Positions 31,796-41,555 of a stretch of DNA of 64,000 bases are shown piece after piece. The notes beneath the pieces are model-generated. The model was not told where the DNA came from and ran no database searches. It saw only the letters and a program-made list of their open reading frames with translations. The position numbers and the translations under genes were made by a program. The stretch spans positions 1 through 64,000 of the forward strand of contig CALMKJ010000022.1 in the NCBI GenBank assembly GCA_937867305.1, written 5' to 3'. Source of the stretch: an uncultured Ectothiorhodospiraceae bacterium (GTDB taxonomy: Bacteria; Pseudomonadota; Gammaproteobacteria; JAABTG01). The stretch's first letter is position 1, and every line of letters begins with the position of its first letter.

Positions 31796-34468
31796 TCAGT
31801 CCGCCAGCGCCCTCAGCACGTGTTCCCTCAGGCGCGCGCACGCGGGCGCCGCGAGGGGCTCGCCGCTGCGATCCGTGACGTAGAAGAGGTCCTCGACCCG
31901 TTCCCCGAAGGTCGCGATGCGGGCGCTGTGCAGGCTCACGCCGCCTTCGCTCAGGGCGACGGCGATCCGCGCCAGTACGCCCGGCCGGTCGGTGGCCGTC
32001 ACCTCGACGACCGTGCGCCCGGCCACGTCGTCCCGGTACCGCACCTCGGTGGACACTGCGAAGTGCCGCAGGCGCCGGTGCGCCCTGCGGCTCACCGGCG
32101 CCGGTGGGCCGGAGATGGCAACGAGCTCCCGGCGCAGGGTGTCCGAGACCTCGCGCAGGCGCTCCGGGTCCGTGAGGGGCCCGCCGTTCTCGTCGAGCAC
32201 GATGAACGTGTCCAGCACCGTGCCGTCGCGGGAGGTGACGATCCGGGCGTCCTGCACGTCGAGGCCGAGCCGGTCCAACACCGTGGTCGCGGTCGCGAAG
32301 AGATAGTCCCGATCGCGGGTGAGGACGAAGACCTCGGTGCCGCCGCGCCGGCTCCGGGGGCTCACCTCCACCAGGGGAAAGTCCTCCGGCGAGTTGTAGA
32401 TCACCGCTCGCGCGTGGCGCGCGATCTCCTCCGGCGAGTGGCGCAGGAAGTAGTCCTCCGGCAGCCCGTCCCAGAACCGCGCGACGCGCACGTCGGTGCG
32501 CCGGAGCTCGGTCAGCCGTCCCCAGGCCTCGTCCCTCGCCTCGGCGACGAGCTCGGCCTTGTCCACCGGGTTCTCGAGCCCACGGCGCAGGGCGCGCAGC
32601 GTGGCCTCGTAGAGCTCGAGGAGCAGCGCCGCCTTCCAGCCGTTCCAGACCCTGGGGCTGGTGCCGCGGATGTCCGCGACCGTGAGCACGTACAGGTAGT
32701 TCAGGTGGACCTCGTTGCCCACGATTCGCGCGAAACGGTCCACGACGACCGGGTCCGTGATGTCCTCGCGCCGGGCCGTGCTCGACATCGTCAGGTGGTG
32801 ACGCACCAGCCAGGCCACCAGGCGGGCGTCGTGGGCGCTCAGGTCGTGGCGCAGGCAGAACTGCAGCGCGTCCGCCGCGCCGAGCTCGGAGTGGTCCCCC
32901 CCGCGCCCCTTGGCGATGTCGTGGAACAGCGCGGCGAGGTAGGCCAGCTCCGGCTTCGGCAGGGCGTTCATCGCCTCCACCGCCCGGGGTGTCTCCTCGG
33001 CTCCCCCGCCGGAAGCGAGGCGGCGGAGGTTGCGCACCACCGCGAGGGTGTGCTCGTCGACGGTGTAGACGTGGAAGAGGTCGTACTGCATCTGGCCCAC
33101 GATGGCCCCGAACGCGGGGACGTAGCCTGCGAGCACCCCGTAGCGGTGCATGGCGCGCAGGGCGTGGGTCACGCCCCGTGGCTGGCGCAGGACCTCGAGG
33201 AACAGGCTGCGATTGCGGATGTCGGCGCGGAAGGCGTCGTTGATGAGGTGGCGGTGGTCGCGGATGAGACGGATGGTCGATGCGCGCACCCCCCGCAGGC
33301 CCGGGTTCTGCTGCAGGATCAGGAACACCTCCAGCAGCGCGAAGGGGTAGCGCTCGAAGACGCGCGCGGCGGTGGCCTCCACGTAGCCGTCCCGAGCACG
33401 GAAACGGGAGTTGATCGGCGTGGTCCCGCCCGGCTCGTCGGCGGTCAGGATGGCCTCCCGGAAGAGCTGCAGCAGCAGCTCCGCGAGGCGGTCGATCTCG
33501 CCGATCGCCCGGTAGTAGTCCTTCATGAAGCGCTCGACGCCGAGCTGGTGGCCGTCGTCGCGGTAGCCGAAGGACTGTGCGAGGGCCCGCTGATGGTCGA
33601 ACAGCAGGCGGTCCTCGCGCCGGCCGGTCAGGTCGTGCAGGCCGAACCGCACGCGCCACAGGAAGTCGCGCGCCTCGATGAGCGTCGCGTACTCGTTGCG
33701 GTGAAGGAACCCGGTCCGGACCAAATCGCCGAGGTCGTCCGCGCCGAAGTGCCGTTTCAGGACCCAGCCGATGAGCTGGACGTCCCGCAGGCCCCCGAGG
33801 CCCTCCTTCACGTTCGGTTCCAGGTTGTAGACGGCGTCGTCGAGCCTGGCGTGGCGTGCCTGCTGCTCGGCGAGCTTCGCGGCGAAGAACTCGGCGCTCG
33901 GCCAGATGCGCTCGCGACCCGTCGCCTCGCGCATCCCTTCGAAGAGCCCCGGCGAGCCGGCGAGGTGGCGCGACTCCATCAGGTTCGTGACCACCGTGAG
34001 GTCGGCGCGGGCCTCCCGCGCGCAGTCCTCCACGGTGCGCACGCTGTGCCCCACCTCCAGCCCGACGTCCCAGAGCAGGGTGAGGTAGCGCTCGACCTCG
34101 CGCGCGCAGCGCTCCTGGCACTCGGGCTCGATGACGACCATGACGTCGATGTCGGAGGACGGGAAGAGCTCGCGCCGCCCGTAGCCCCCCACGGCCACCA
34201 GCGCCGCCGACGCGGCGTGGGGACCCAGGACGTGGCCCCAGAGGCCCGTCAGGACCTGGTCCGTAAGGTCCGAGGTCTGGTGCAGCAGCTCGCCCACCGC
34301 GAGCCCGGCCTGGTAGTGGAGTTGGATCTCCCGGCGTGCGCCCCTCAGGGCCTCGCGCAGGCCGGCGGCGAGGCCGCCCTCCGGCAGCGCCGACGCGAGC
34401 GCCTGCACGTCGAGGAGGGGGGCGCCGATGGGGGTGTCGTCGTCGGGGGCGGGCCCGGCCTCGCTCAC
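31796..34468 (-). CDS. glnD: bifunctional PII uridylyltransferase / uridylyl-removing enzyme
   Basis: 890 residues from a GTG overlapping the map stop, exactly the E. coli length. The nucleotidyltransferase motif GGYGRRELFPSSDID is near residue 85. The HD domain (ALFHDIAKGRGGDHSE) removes UMP. Two ACT domains at the C-terminus (VFVLTRDRDYLFA..., VEVTATDRPGVLARIAVAL) sense glutamine. It uridylylates PII at Tyr51 when nitrogen is short, and a GlnK with that residue is encoded at 16.8 kb. Confidence 0.97.
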   Translation of the reverse strand: MSEAGPAPDDDTPIGAPLLDVQALASALPEGGLAAGLREALRGARREIQLHYQAGLAVGELLHQTSDLTDQVLTGLWGHVLGPHAASAALVAVGGYGRRELFPSSDIDVMVVIEPECQERCAREVERYLTLLWDVGLEVGHSVRTVEDCAREARADLTVVTNLMESRHLAGSPGLFEGMREATGRERIWPSAEFFAAKLAEQQARHARLDDAVYNLEPNVKEGLGGLRDVQLIGWVLKRHFGADDLGDLVRTGFLHRNEYATLIEARDFLWRVRFGLHDLTGRREDRLLFDHQRALAQSFGYRDDGHQLGVERFMKDYYRAIGEIDRLAELLLQLFREAILTADEPGGTTPINSRFRARDGYVEATAARVFERYPFALLEVFLILQQNPGLRGVRASTIRLIRDHRHLINDAFRADIRNRSLFLEVLRQPRGVTHALRAMHRYGVLAGYVPAFGAIVGQMQYDLFHVYTVDEHTLAVVRNLRRLASGGGAEETPRAVEAMNALPKPELAYLAALFHDIAKGRGGDHSELGAADALQFCLRHDLSAHDARLVAWLVRHHLTMSSTARREDITDPVVVDRFARIVGNEVHLNYLYVLTVADIRGTSPRVWNGWKAALLLELYEATLRALRRGLENPVDKAELVAEARDEAWGRLTELRRTDVRVARFWDGLPEDYFLRHSPEEIARHARAVIYNSPEDFPLVEVSPRSRRGGTEVFVLTRDRDYLFATATTVLDRLGLDVQDARIVTSRDGTVLDTFIVLDENGGPLTDPERLREVSDTLRRELVAISGPPAPVSRRAHRRLRHFAVSTEVRYRDDVAGRTVVEVTATDRPGVLARIAVALSEGGVSLHSARIATFGERVEDLFYVTDRSGEPLAAPACARLREHVLRALAD

Positions 34469-35232
34469 AGGCTCTCGTCCGAGCGCAGCGTGAGTACCTC
34501 GCAGCCCTCGGGGGTGACCAGCACCGTGTGCTCCCACTGGGCCGAGAGGCTGTGGTCCTTGGTGACGACGGTCCAACCGTCGGGCAGCACCTTCACCTGG
34601 CGTTTGCCCGCGTTCAGCATGGGCTCGATCGTGAACGTCATGCCGGGCTGCAGGACGAGGGAGGTCTTCGGGTCGTCGTAGTGCAGCACCTGCGGGTCCT
34701 CGTGGAACTCCCGCCCGATCCCGTGCCCGCAGTACTCGCGCACGACGCTGCAGCCGTTCGCCTCCGCGTGGCGCTGGATCACCCGTCCGATGGTGCGCAG
34801 GGAGGCGCCGGCACGGACCTCGGCGAGGCCGAGGAGCAGGCACTCCCGGCTCACCTGGGAGACCCTGCGGGCCTGAACGGAGACCTCGCCGATGAGGAAC
34901 ATCTGGCTCGTGTCCCCGTAGTAGCCGTCCTTGATGACGGTCACGTCGATGTTGACGATGTCCCCACCGCGCAGCACGCGATCACCGGGGATGCCGTGAC
35001 AGACCTGCTGGTTCACCGAGGTGCAGATGGACTTCGGGAACCCGTGGTAGTTGAGCGGCGCCGGCACGGCGCCCTGCACCCTCACGATGTGGTCGTGGCA
35101 GACCCGGTCGAGCTCCTCCGTGGTGACGCCCGCCTGGACGTGGGGTGCCACGACCTCGAGCACCTCGGCGGCGAGGTGCCCGGCGACGCGCATCTTCTGG
35201 ATCTCCTCGGGGGTCTTGATCGTGACGGCCAT
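34465..35232 (-). CDS. map: methionine aminopeptidase, type I
   Basis: 255 residues. It removes N-terminal Met from new proteins in the cytosol. The five metal ligands lie in [19 protein letters not shown] (two Asp), the [13 protein letters not shown] His, the TIEPM Glu, and SAQWEHTV Glu. Its stop overlaps the glnD GTG start (GTGA). It is divergent from rpsB, the gammaproteobacterial arrangement. Confidence 0.97.
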   Translation of the reverse strand: MAVTIKTPEEIQKMRVAGHLAAEVLEVVAPHVQAGVTTEELDRVCHDHIVRVQGAVPAPLNYHGFPKSICTSVNQQVCHGIPGDRVLRGGDIVNIDVTVIKDGYYGDTSQMFLIGEVSVQARRVSQVSRECLLLGLAEVRAGASLRTIGRVIQRHAEANGCSVVREYCGHGIGREFHEDPQVLHYDDPKTSLVLQPGMTFTIEPMLNAGKRQVKVLPDGWTVVTKDHSLSAQWEHTVLVTPEGCEVLTLRSDESL

Positions 35233-35266
35233 GGGTCTGGGGTCTCGGGCCGGTGCGGCAGGCCGA

Positions 35267-35296
35267 TTGTCGGTACAGGGGGCGCTATGGTATAAA
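35267..35296 (+). promoter_or_regulatory. rpsB-tsf promoter with long leader
   Basis: TTGTCG (35267-35272) and TATAAA (35291-35296) are 18 bases apart, a sigma-70-like pair in an otherwise GC-rich gap. Transcription would start near 35303, leaving a leader of about 160 bases before rpsB. In E. coli the rpsB leader binds S2 for autoregulation; whether this leader does is not shown. Confidence 0.6.
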
Positions 35297-35461
35297 CCGG
35301 CGCCCCGTAAAGGCAAACCGAGGCCCGGGCTCGGCATCGAGCGGCGGGCCGCAAGCGACGCACACGTGCCGTCACACGCGCCGGGGTGCCCCGCGGCTCG
35401 AAGCCCGGGGTTGGCGCGCGGGGCGCGTGGAGGCTCAACCCGACCCGCGAGGACGAATCCG

Positions 35462-36313
35462 ATGGCAGCAGTGACGATGCGTGACATGCTGGAGGCCGGC
35501 GTGCACTTCGGCCACCAGACCCGGTTCTGGAATCCCAAGATGGCGCCCTTCATCTTCGGCGACCGCAACCGGATCCACATCATCAATCTCGAGAAGTCCC
35601 TTCCCCTGTACCTCGATGCCGTGAACTTCTGCGGCCGCATGGCTGCGAACAACGGCACGGTCCTGTTCGTCGGCACCAAGCGCTCTGCCCAGGACGCGGT
35701 GCGCGAGGCGGCGCAGCGCTGCGGCATGCCCTACGTGAACCGGCGCTGGCTCGGCGGCATGCTCACCAACTTCAAGACCGTCAAGCAGTCCATTGCCCGG
35801 CTGAAGGAGCTGGCGGCGATGATGGAAGACGGCAGCGTGGACCGCGTGAACAAGAAGGAAGGCCTGCTGCTGCGGCGCGAGCTGGAAAAGCTCGAGGCCA
35901 GCCTCGGCGGAATCAAGGATATGGGCGGGCTCCCCGACGCGCTCTTCGTGATCGACGTGGGCTTCGAGAAGATTGCCATCAGCGAGGCCGCCAAGCTCGG
36001 GATCCCTGTGGTGGGGGTGGTGGACACCAACAACAGCCCGGACGGCGTGGACTACGTCATCCCCGGCAATGACGACGCCATTCGCTCGATCCAGCTCTAC
36101 GTGGGCGGCGTCGCCGACGCCATCATCGACGGGCGCGAGCGGGCCCAGGCCGTTCTGACGGGCAAGCCCGAGGAGGCGGACGACGCCTCCGCACGGCGGC
36201 CGGCCCGGCGCCGCCCGGCGGCGCGCCCGCGCGGGCGTGGCGCGGCAGGAGACGCGGCGGAGTTGGATTCGACTGCCGAAGACCTGGCCGCGGAAGCCGG
36301 CGCAGAGGGTTGA
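35462..36313 (+). CDS. rpsB: 30S ribosomal protein S2
   Basis: 283 residues; E. coli S2 has 241. The core ([65 protein letters not shown]) is canonical. The C-terminal 50 or so residues form an unusual tail, first basic ([16 protein letters not shown]), then acidic ([15 protein letters not shown]). S2 sits on the 30S solvent side and is needed for S1 binding. GAGGA precedes the ATG. Confidence 0.97.
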   Translation: MAAVTMRDMLEAGVHFGHQTRFWNPKMAPFIFGDRNRIHIINLEKSLPLYLDAVNFCGRMAANNGTVLFVGTKRSAQDAVREAAQRCGMPYVNRRWLGGMLTNFKTVKQSIARLKELAAMMEDGSVDRVNKKEGLLLRRELEKLEASLGGIKDMGGLPDALFVIDVGFEKIAISEAAKLGIPVVGVVDTNNSPDGVDYVIPGNDDAIRSIQLYVGGVADAIIDGRERAQAVLTGKPEEADDASARRPARRRPAARPRGRGAAGDAAELDSTAEDLAAEAGAEG

Positions 36314-36359
36314 CGGAGGCCCGGGGCCCCGAGGGGCCTGCCGGGTCGGATTCCACGTC

Positions 36360-36381
36360 CGCGGGAGGGTTCCCTCCCGCG
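36360..36381 (+). terminator. perfect 10-bp hairpin between rpsB and tsf
   Basis: CGCGGGAGGG (36360-36369) pairs fully with CCCTCCCGCG (36372-36381) over TT. It ends 21 bases before the tsf ATG and is not followed by a T-run. It could attenuate transcription into tsf, guide RNA processing, or set the S2:EF-Ts ratio. Confidence 0.6.
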
Positions 36382-36402
36382 CGGATAGCGAGGCCTATTC
36401 CT

Positions 36403-37287
36403 ATGGAAATCAACGCAGCACTCGTGCGCGAGCTGCGCGAGCGGACCGGCGCCGGCATGATGGATTGCAAGAAGGCGCTGGTGGAGGCGGGGGGCGACAT
36501 CGAGGTCGCCGTGGAGTTGATGCGCAAGTCCGGCGCGGCCAAGGCGGACAAGCGCGCCGGCCGTGTCGCGGCCGAGGGCGTGGTGACCCTCGAGACGTCG
36601 CCGGACGGTGCTGCCGTGGCGATGGCCGAGGTCAACAGCGAGACCGACTTCGTCGCCAAGGGCGACGAGTTCCAGACGTTTGCCCAGGAGGTGGCCGCCG
36701 CGGCGCTTGCGGCCGCGCCGACGGACGTGGACGCCCTGGGCGCGGTGGCGTTGCCGGGGCGCAACGGGCTGACCGTGGCGGAACGCCGGCGCGAGCTCAT
36801 CGCCAAGATCGGCGAGAACATGAACGTGCGCCGCGTCTACCGGCGTGAGCGGGGGGCGGGGGTGCTCGGCGTCTACCGGCACGGAACCCGGATCGGGGTG
36901 GTCGTGCACCTGGAGGGCGGTGACGCCGCGCTCGCGAAGGACATCGCCATGCACGTGGCGGCCAGCCGCCCGGTGGCGATCGACGGCGCGGGGCTGCCGG
37001 CCGAGCTGCTCGCCAAGGAGCGGGAGATCTACCTCGCCCAGGCCCAGGAAAGCGGGAAGCCCGCGGACATCGTCCAGAAGATGGTCGAGGGGCGGGTCAA
37101 GAAGTTCATGCAGGAGGTGACGCTCCTCGGTCAGCCCTTCGTGAAGGACCCCGAGACGACCGTCGCCCAGCTCCTGGCCAAGCACAAGGCGCGGGTGATC
37201 GCCTTCGAGCGTTTTGCCGTCGGGGAGGGCCTGGAGAAGAAGTCGGGCAACTTCGCGGAAGAGGTGATGGCCCAGGCGGGTCGCTGA
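36403..37287 (+). CDS. tsf: elongation factor Ts
   Basis: 294 residues. It is the guanine-nucleotide exchange factor for EF-Tu. The N-terminal UBA-like domain ([21 protein letters not shown]) contains the family signature. NSETDFVAK and the coiled-coil dimerisation region follow, ending [11 protein letters not shown]. The ATG at 36403 lies after the hairpin and has only a weak ribosome-binding site (AGGCC). Confidence 0.97.
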   Translation: MEINAALVRELRERTGAGMMDCKKALVEAGGDIEVAVELMRKSGAAKADKRAGRVAAEGVVTLETSPDGAAVAMAEVNSETDFVAKGDEFQTFAQEVAAAALAAAPTDVDALGAVALPGRNGLTVAERRRELIAKIGENMNVRRVYRRERGAGVLGVYRHGTRIGVVVHLEGGDAALAKDIAMHVAASRPVAIDGAGLPAELLAKEREIYLAQAQESGKPADIVQKMVEGRVKKFMQEVTLLGQPFVKDPETTVAQLLAKHKARVIAFERFAVGEGLEKKSGNFAEEVMAQAGR

Positions 37288-37318
37288 CGCGGCCCGGCCC
37301 CTGCGAGGACGGAGCGTG

Positions 37319-38074
37319 ATGGAAGGGAAAATGGGGCAGGGGGCGGCTTCCACGGCCTATCGCCGGATTCTGGTCAAGCTGAGCGGCGAGGCGCTGATGG
37401 GTGAGGGGGAGTGGGGGATCGACCCGCTCGTCCTCGCCCGCGTCGCCAGCGCAGTAGGGGAGGTGCGGGCGGCGGGCGTGGAAGTGGCCCTGGTGATCGG
37501 CGGGGGCAACATCTTTCGGGGCGCGACGCTGGCGGCCTCGGGGCTCGACCGGGTCACGAGCGACCACATGGGCATGCTGGCCACGGTCATCAACGCCCTC
37601 GCCCTGCAGGACGCACTCGAGCGTGCCGGCCTGTTCGTGCGCGTGATGTCCGCCATCCGGATCCAGGAGGTCTGCGAGGACTACATCCGGCGCCGGGCGG
37701 TACGCCACCTGGAAAAGGGGCGGGTCGTGGTCTTCGCCGCGGGGACCGGCAACCCGTTCTTCACCACCGATTCCGCGGCCGCCCTGCGTGCGGTCGAGGT
37801 GAACGCGGACCTCATGGTCAAGGCGACCAAGGTCGACGGCGTGTTCTCCGACGACCCGGTTCGCAATCCCTCGGCGCAGCGCTACGATTGGCTGGGATAC
37901 GACGAGGTGATCGAGCGCAAGCTCAGGGTGATGGACGCCACCGCGGTCGTGCTCTGCCGTGACCACGGCCTGCCGCTGCGGGTGGTGGACATGAACCAGC
38001 CCGGTGTGCTGATGCGGGTCGTCTCCGGGGAGCCGGTCGGGACCCTGGTGAGCGCGACACGCCCCGGCGCCTGA
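37319..38074 (+). CDS. pyrH: UMP kinase
   Basis: 251 residues. It phosphorylates UMP to UDP; bacterial UMP kinases belong to the amino-acid-kinase fold. Landmarks are [60 protein letters not shown] and [13 protein letters not shown]. The ATG at 37319 is preceded by an overlapping GTG. It sits in the standard tsf-pyrH-frr order. Confidence 0.97.
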   Translation: MEGKMGQGAASTAYRRILVKLSGEALMGEGEWGIDPLVLARVASAVGEVRAAGVEVALVIGGGNIFRGATLAASGLDRVTSDHMGMLATVINALALQDALERAGLFVRVMSAIRIQEVCEDYIRRRAVRHLEKGRVVVFAAGTGNPFFTTDSAAALRAVEVNADLMVKATKVDGVFSDDPVRNPSAQRYDWLGYDEVIERKLRVMDATAVVLCRDHGLPLRVVDMNQPGVLMRVVSGEPVGTLVSATRPGA

Positions 38075-38092
38075 GTACGTGGAGACAAGTCC

Positions 38093-38653
38093 ATGACGAT
38101 CAACGACGTCACCACTGACGCCAAGACCCGGATGGCCCGGAGCATCGACGCCCTGCGCCAGGAACTGAGCAAGGTCCGCACGGGGCGGGCACACCCGAGC
38201 CTGCTGGACCACGTCCGGGTCTCCTACTACGGATCCGACATGCCCCTCAACCAGGTGGCGAACGTGTCGGTGCAGGATGCCCGGACCCTGGGGGTCGCAC
38301 CGTACGACAAGGGGATGGTCAGCGCGGTCGAGAAGGCCATCCGGGACTCGGACCTGGGACTGAACCCGGTCACCGCGGGGACACTCATCCGCGTTCCGTT
38401 GCCGGCCCTGACCGAGGAGCGTCGCCGGGACCTGATCAAGGTCGTCCGCCACGAGGCCGAGGCGGCTCGGGTCGCGGTGCGCAACGTCCGCCGGGAGGCA
38501 AACCACGCACTGAAGGAGCTGGTCAAGGAGAAGCTGGTCTCCGAGGACCAGGAGCGGCGGGCCGAGGAGGAGGTCCAGAAGCTGACCGACCGTTTCATCG
38601 TGGAGGTCGACAAGGTCCTGCAGGCGAAGGAAGCGGACCTGATGGAAATCTGA
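38093..38653 (+). CDS. frr: ribosome recycling factor
   Basis: 186 residues, near the usual 185. It splits post-termination ribosomes together with EF-G. Signatures are [38 protein letters not shown] and [27 protein letters not shown]. The three-helix bundle ends in [20 protein letters not shown] precedes the ATG, and uppS follows after 14 bases. Confidence 0.97.
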   Translation: MTINDVTTDAKTRMARSIDALRQELSKVRTGRAHPSLLDHVRVSYYGSDMPLNQVANVSVQDARTLGVAPYDKGMVSAVEKAIRDSDLGLNPVTAGTLIRVPLPALTEERRRDLIKVVRHEAEAARVAVRNVRREANHALKELVKEKLVSEDQERRAEEEVQKLTDRFIVEVDKVLQAKEADLMEI

Positions 38654-38667
38654 GGTCCGGTCCCGGC

Positions 38668-39435
38668 ATGCCAGTCGGCGAACAGACCGCCCGGCGCGAG
38701 AGGCGGGTTCCCAGGCACGTAGCCATCATCATGGACGGCAACGGCCGCTGGGCCGAGCGCCGTCACCTTCCCCGGTTCGCCGGCCACAAGGCCGGGGTGG
38801 ACGCCCTGAGGGTCGCGGTCGAGAGCGCAGGCCGGCGCGGCGTGAAGGTCCTCACCGTCTTTGCCTTCAGCAGCGAGAACTGGCGCCGGCCCGAAGAGGA
38901 GGTTGGCCTGTTGATGGGGCTGTTCCTGACCGCGCTCGAGCAGCGGGTGCAGGAGCTCCACGAGAACAACGTCCGGGTGCGGGTCGTCGGTGACCGCACC
39001 GCGTTCAACGCCAGGCTCCAGCAGCGCATCGAGGAGGCGGAACGCCTGACCCGCGCGAACGACGGGCTGCAGCTGATCATCGCGGCCAATTACGGGGGAC
39101 GCTGGGACGTGGTCCAGGCCGCGCGCCGGGTGGCCGAGGCGGTCCAATCCGGCACCCTCGCACCCGGGCAGGTCGACCTCGAGGTCTTCGCCTCCCACCT
39201 GTGCCTGCACGGCGTGCCGGAGCCGGACCTCTTCATCCGGACCGGGGGGGAGCGGCGGGTCAGCAACTTCCTGCTCTGGGACCTCGCCTACACGGAGCTC
39301 TATTTCACGGACACGCTCTGGCCCGACTTCGACGCCGAGGCACTCGACCAGGCCCTCGCCTCTTACGCGGCCCGCCAGAGACGGTTCGGGAAGACCGGGC
39401 AACAGGTCGAGCAGGGCGAAGGCGAGCACGGCTGA
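38668..39435 (+). CDS. uppS: undecaprenyl diphosphate synthase
   Basis: 255 residues. It builds the C55 lipid carrier for peptidoglycan and O-antigen from isopentenyl diphosphate. Landmarks: VAIIMDGNGRWAERRHLPRFAGHKAG with the catalytic Asp, FAFSSENWRRPEEEV, and PDLFIRTGGERRVSNFLLWDLAYTELYF. It is a cis-prenyltransferase working at the inner face of the membrane. The C-terminus is Gln/Glu-rich. Confidence 0.97.
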   Translation: MPVGEQTARRERRVPRHVAIIMDGNGRWAERRHLPRFAGHKAGVDALRVAVESAGRRGVKVLTVFAFSSENWRRPEEEVGLLMGLFLTALEQRVQELHENNVRVRVVGDRTAFNARLQQRIEEAERLTRANDGLQLIIAANYGGRWDVVQAARRVAEAVQSGTLAPGQVDLEVFASHLCLHGVPEPDLFIRTGGERRVSNFLLWDLAYTELYFTDTLWPDFDAEALDQALASYAARQRRFGKTGQQVEQGEGEHG

Positions 39436-39531
39436 CGGCCGGTTCCCCCGTGCTCCATGGCTTTTCCCACCCCGCCCCGAAGCACCCCTGGCTGGGGTGC
39501 CCCGGGCGATGGTTCTGACTCCGGAGGTACG

Positions 39532-40365
39532 GTGAGTGGTCTGAGACAGCGTGTCCTCACCGCCGTGGTCCTGGGGCTCGGTGCGCTCGCGGCCATCTTC
39601 TGGCTCCCGACCCCCGCATTCGGCGTCGTCACCGCGGGCGTCGTCCTCGCGGGCGGGTGGGAGTGGTCGCGGCTCGCCGGCTGGACCGACGCAGCCCACC
39701 GGCGGGTCTTCCTGCTCGTGCTCGCCGTGGTCCTCGCGGCGGCGGCAGTCCTGGTGCACCGGGGTGGGCTCGCCCTCGTGCTGGTCGCCGGGGCCCTCTG
39801 GTGGCTCGCCGCCCTGGGGCTGGTGCTGCGCTACGAGCGGTCCGGCAGGGGGCTGCCGACCCCGGCGGGGCTGCGGCGCGCGCTGGCCGGGCACCTGACG
39901 CTCGTGCCGGCCTGGGCGGCCCTGGTGGCGTTGCACGCGCATGGGGATTGGGGGTCGGCGTGGGTGTTCTTCCTGGCCGCCCTGGTGTGGCTCGCGGACA
40001 TCGGCGCCTATTTCGCGGGCCGGCGCTGGGGCCGCCGTCGCCTGGCCGTGCGGGTGAGCCCCGGGAAGAGCTGGGAAGGGGTCGCCGGCGGCACGTTGGC
40101 TGCGCTGGCGTGGACCCTCGTGGCCGCACTCGTGGCGGGGTTGCCGCCCACCCGGTGGCCCGCCCTGCTGCTCGTGGCGGTGGGTACCGTGGCCGCGTCG
40201 GTGCTCGGTGACCTGAGCGAGAGCCTGTTCAAGCGCGAGGCCCAGGTCAAGGACAGCGGCGACCTGTTGCCGGGGCACGGCGGCGTCCTCGACCGCATCG
40301 ACAGCCTGACCGCGGCGGCGCCGGTCTTCCTGCTGCTCGGGCAGTGGGCCGGGGTACTGCCGTGA
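39532..40365 (+). CDS. cdsA: phosphatidate cytidylyltransferase
   Basis: 277 residues from a GTG preceded by GGAGGTAC. It makes CDP-diacylglycerol from CTP and phosphatidate. About eight membrane helices are visible. The family signature at the C-terminal end is intact ([28 protein letters not shown]). Its stop overlaps the dxr GTG start. Confidence 0.96.
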   Translation: MSGLRQRVLTAVVLGLGALAAIFWLPTPAFGVVTAGVVLAGGWEWSRLAGWTDAAHRRVFLLVLAVVLAAAAVLVHRGGLALVLVAGALWWLAALGLVLRYERSGRGLPTPAGLRRALAGHLTLVPAWAALVALHAHGDWGSAWVFFLAALVWLADIGAYFAGRRWGRRRLAVRVSPGKSWEGVAGGTLAALAWTLVAALVAGLPPTRWPALLLVAVGTVAASVLGDLSESLFKREAQVKDSGDLLPGHGGVLDRIDSLTAAAPVFLLLGQWAGVLP

Positions 40366-41552
40366 AGGGCGTCGCCATCCTCGGCGCGACGGGCACCATC
40401 GGGCTGAACACCCTGGACGTTCTCGCCCGTCACCCGGACCGTTTCCGCGTCGTGGCCCTCACGGCGAACACCGACGACGCCCGGCTCGCCGAGCAGTGCG
40501 AGCGCTGGAAGCCTGCCTTCGCGGTCATGGCCGACGCGGCCGCTGCCAGGCGCCTCGCGCGGCGGCTCCAGGCCTCGGCTCCAGAGGTCCGGGTGCTCTC
40601 GGGTGTCGCGGGGCTGGAGACCGTGGCGCAGCTGCCCGAGGTCTCCAGCGTGATGGCCGGGATCGTCGGTGCCGCGGCCTTGCTCCCGACGCTTGCCGCG
40701 GCGCGCGCGGGAAAGCGGGTGCTGCTCGCCAACAAGGAAGCGCTCGTGATGTCGGGTCGCCTGTTCCTGGACACCGCGCGGCGCCACGGCGCCGAGGTCC
40801 TGCCCATCGACAGCGAGCACAACGCCATCTTCCAGTGCATGCCGCGCGACTATGGCCGCGGGTTGGATTCCGTCGGCGTGCGCCGTATCCTCCTGACCGC
40901 GTCGGGGGGACCGTTTCGCACCCGCACGCTCGCGAGTCTCGATGCGGCGACGCCGGAAGAGGCCTGCGCCCACCCGAACTGGGTGATGGGGCGCAAGATC
41001 TCGGTCGACTCGGCCACCATGATGAACAAGGGCCTGGAGGTGCTCGAGGCCTGCTGGCTCTTCGACACCACACCCGACCGGGTGGAGGTCCTGGTGCATC
41101 CCCAGAGCGTCATTCACTCGATGGTCGAATACCAGGACGGCTCGGTGCTCGGGCAACTCGGGAATCCCGACATGCGTACCCCCATCGCCCACGCGTTGGC
41201 CTGGCCCGAGCGCATCGGATCGGGCGTCGCCACGCTGGACCTGGTGTCCATCGGGCGGCTCGATTTCGAGCCCCCCGACCCGCACCGTTTCCCCTGTCTG
41301 CGGCTCGCCCGCGAGGTGGCCGAGGCGGGGGGCACGGCCCCCGCGATCCTCAACGCCGCCAACGAGGTCGCCGTGGAGGCGTTTCTCGGCCGCCGACTGC
41401 GCTTCACCGACATCCCGCGCGTCATCGAGGCGGCGCTGTCGGTCCTGCCGGCGCGTCCGGCCGAGGAGCTCGACGTGATCCTCGAGGACGACCGGCGGTC
41501 GCGCGAGGTCGCGCTCGATTTCGTGCGCCGGCTCGAGCCCGGGCACGCCTGA
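40362..41552 (+). CDS. dxr: 1-deoxy-D-xylulose-5-phosphate reductoisomerase
   Basis: 396 residues from a GTG overlapping the cdsA stop. It catalyses the first committed step of the MEP isoprenoid pathway, feeding UppS encoded upstream. The NADPH motif is [37 protein letters not shown] (metal and substrate site) and the [18 protein letters not shown] segment are present. It lies 3 bases before rseP. Confidence 0.97.
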   Translation: MKGVAILGATGTIGLNTLDVLARHPDRFRVVALTANTDDARLAEQCERWKPAFAVMADAAAARRLARRLQASAPEVRVLSGVAGLETVAQLPEVSSVMAGIVGAAALLPTLAAARAGKRVLLANKEALVMSGRLFLDTARRHGAEVLPIDSEHNAIFQCMPRDYGRGLDSVGVRRILLTASGGPFRTRTLASLDAATPEEACAHPNWVMGRKISVDSATMMNKGLEVLEACWLFDTTPDRVEVLVHPQSVIHSMVEYQDGSVLGQLGNPDMRTPIAHALAWPERIGSGVATLDLVSIGRLDFEPPDPHRFPCLRLAREVAEAGGTAPAILNAANEVAVEAFLGRRLRFTDIPRVIEAALSVLPARPAEELDVILEDDRRSREVALDFVRRLEPGHA

Positions 41553-41555
41553 GCC

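Noticed and set aside
36360-36381. Intrinsic terminator ending the rpsB transcript
   Set aside because: The stem is strong but no T-run follows, and tsf begins 21 bases later with no separate promoter visible. I treat it as a hairpin of uncertain role.
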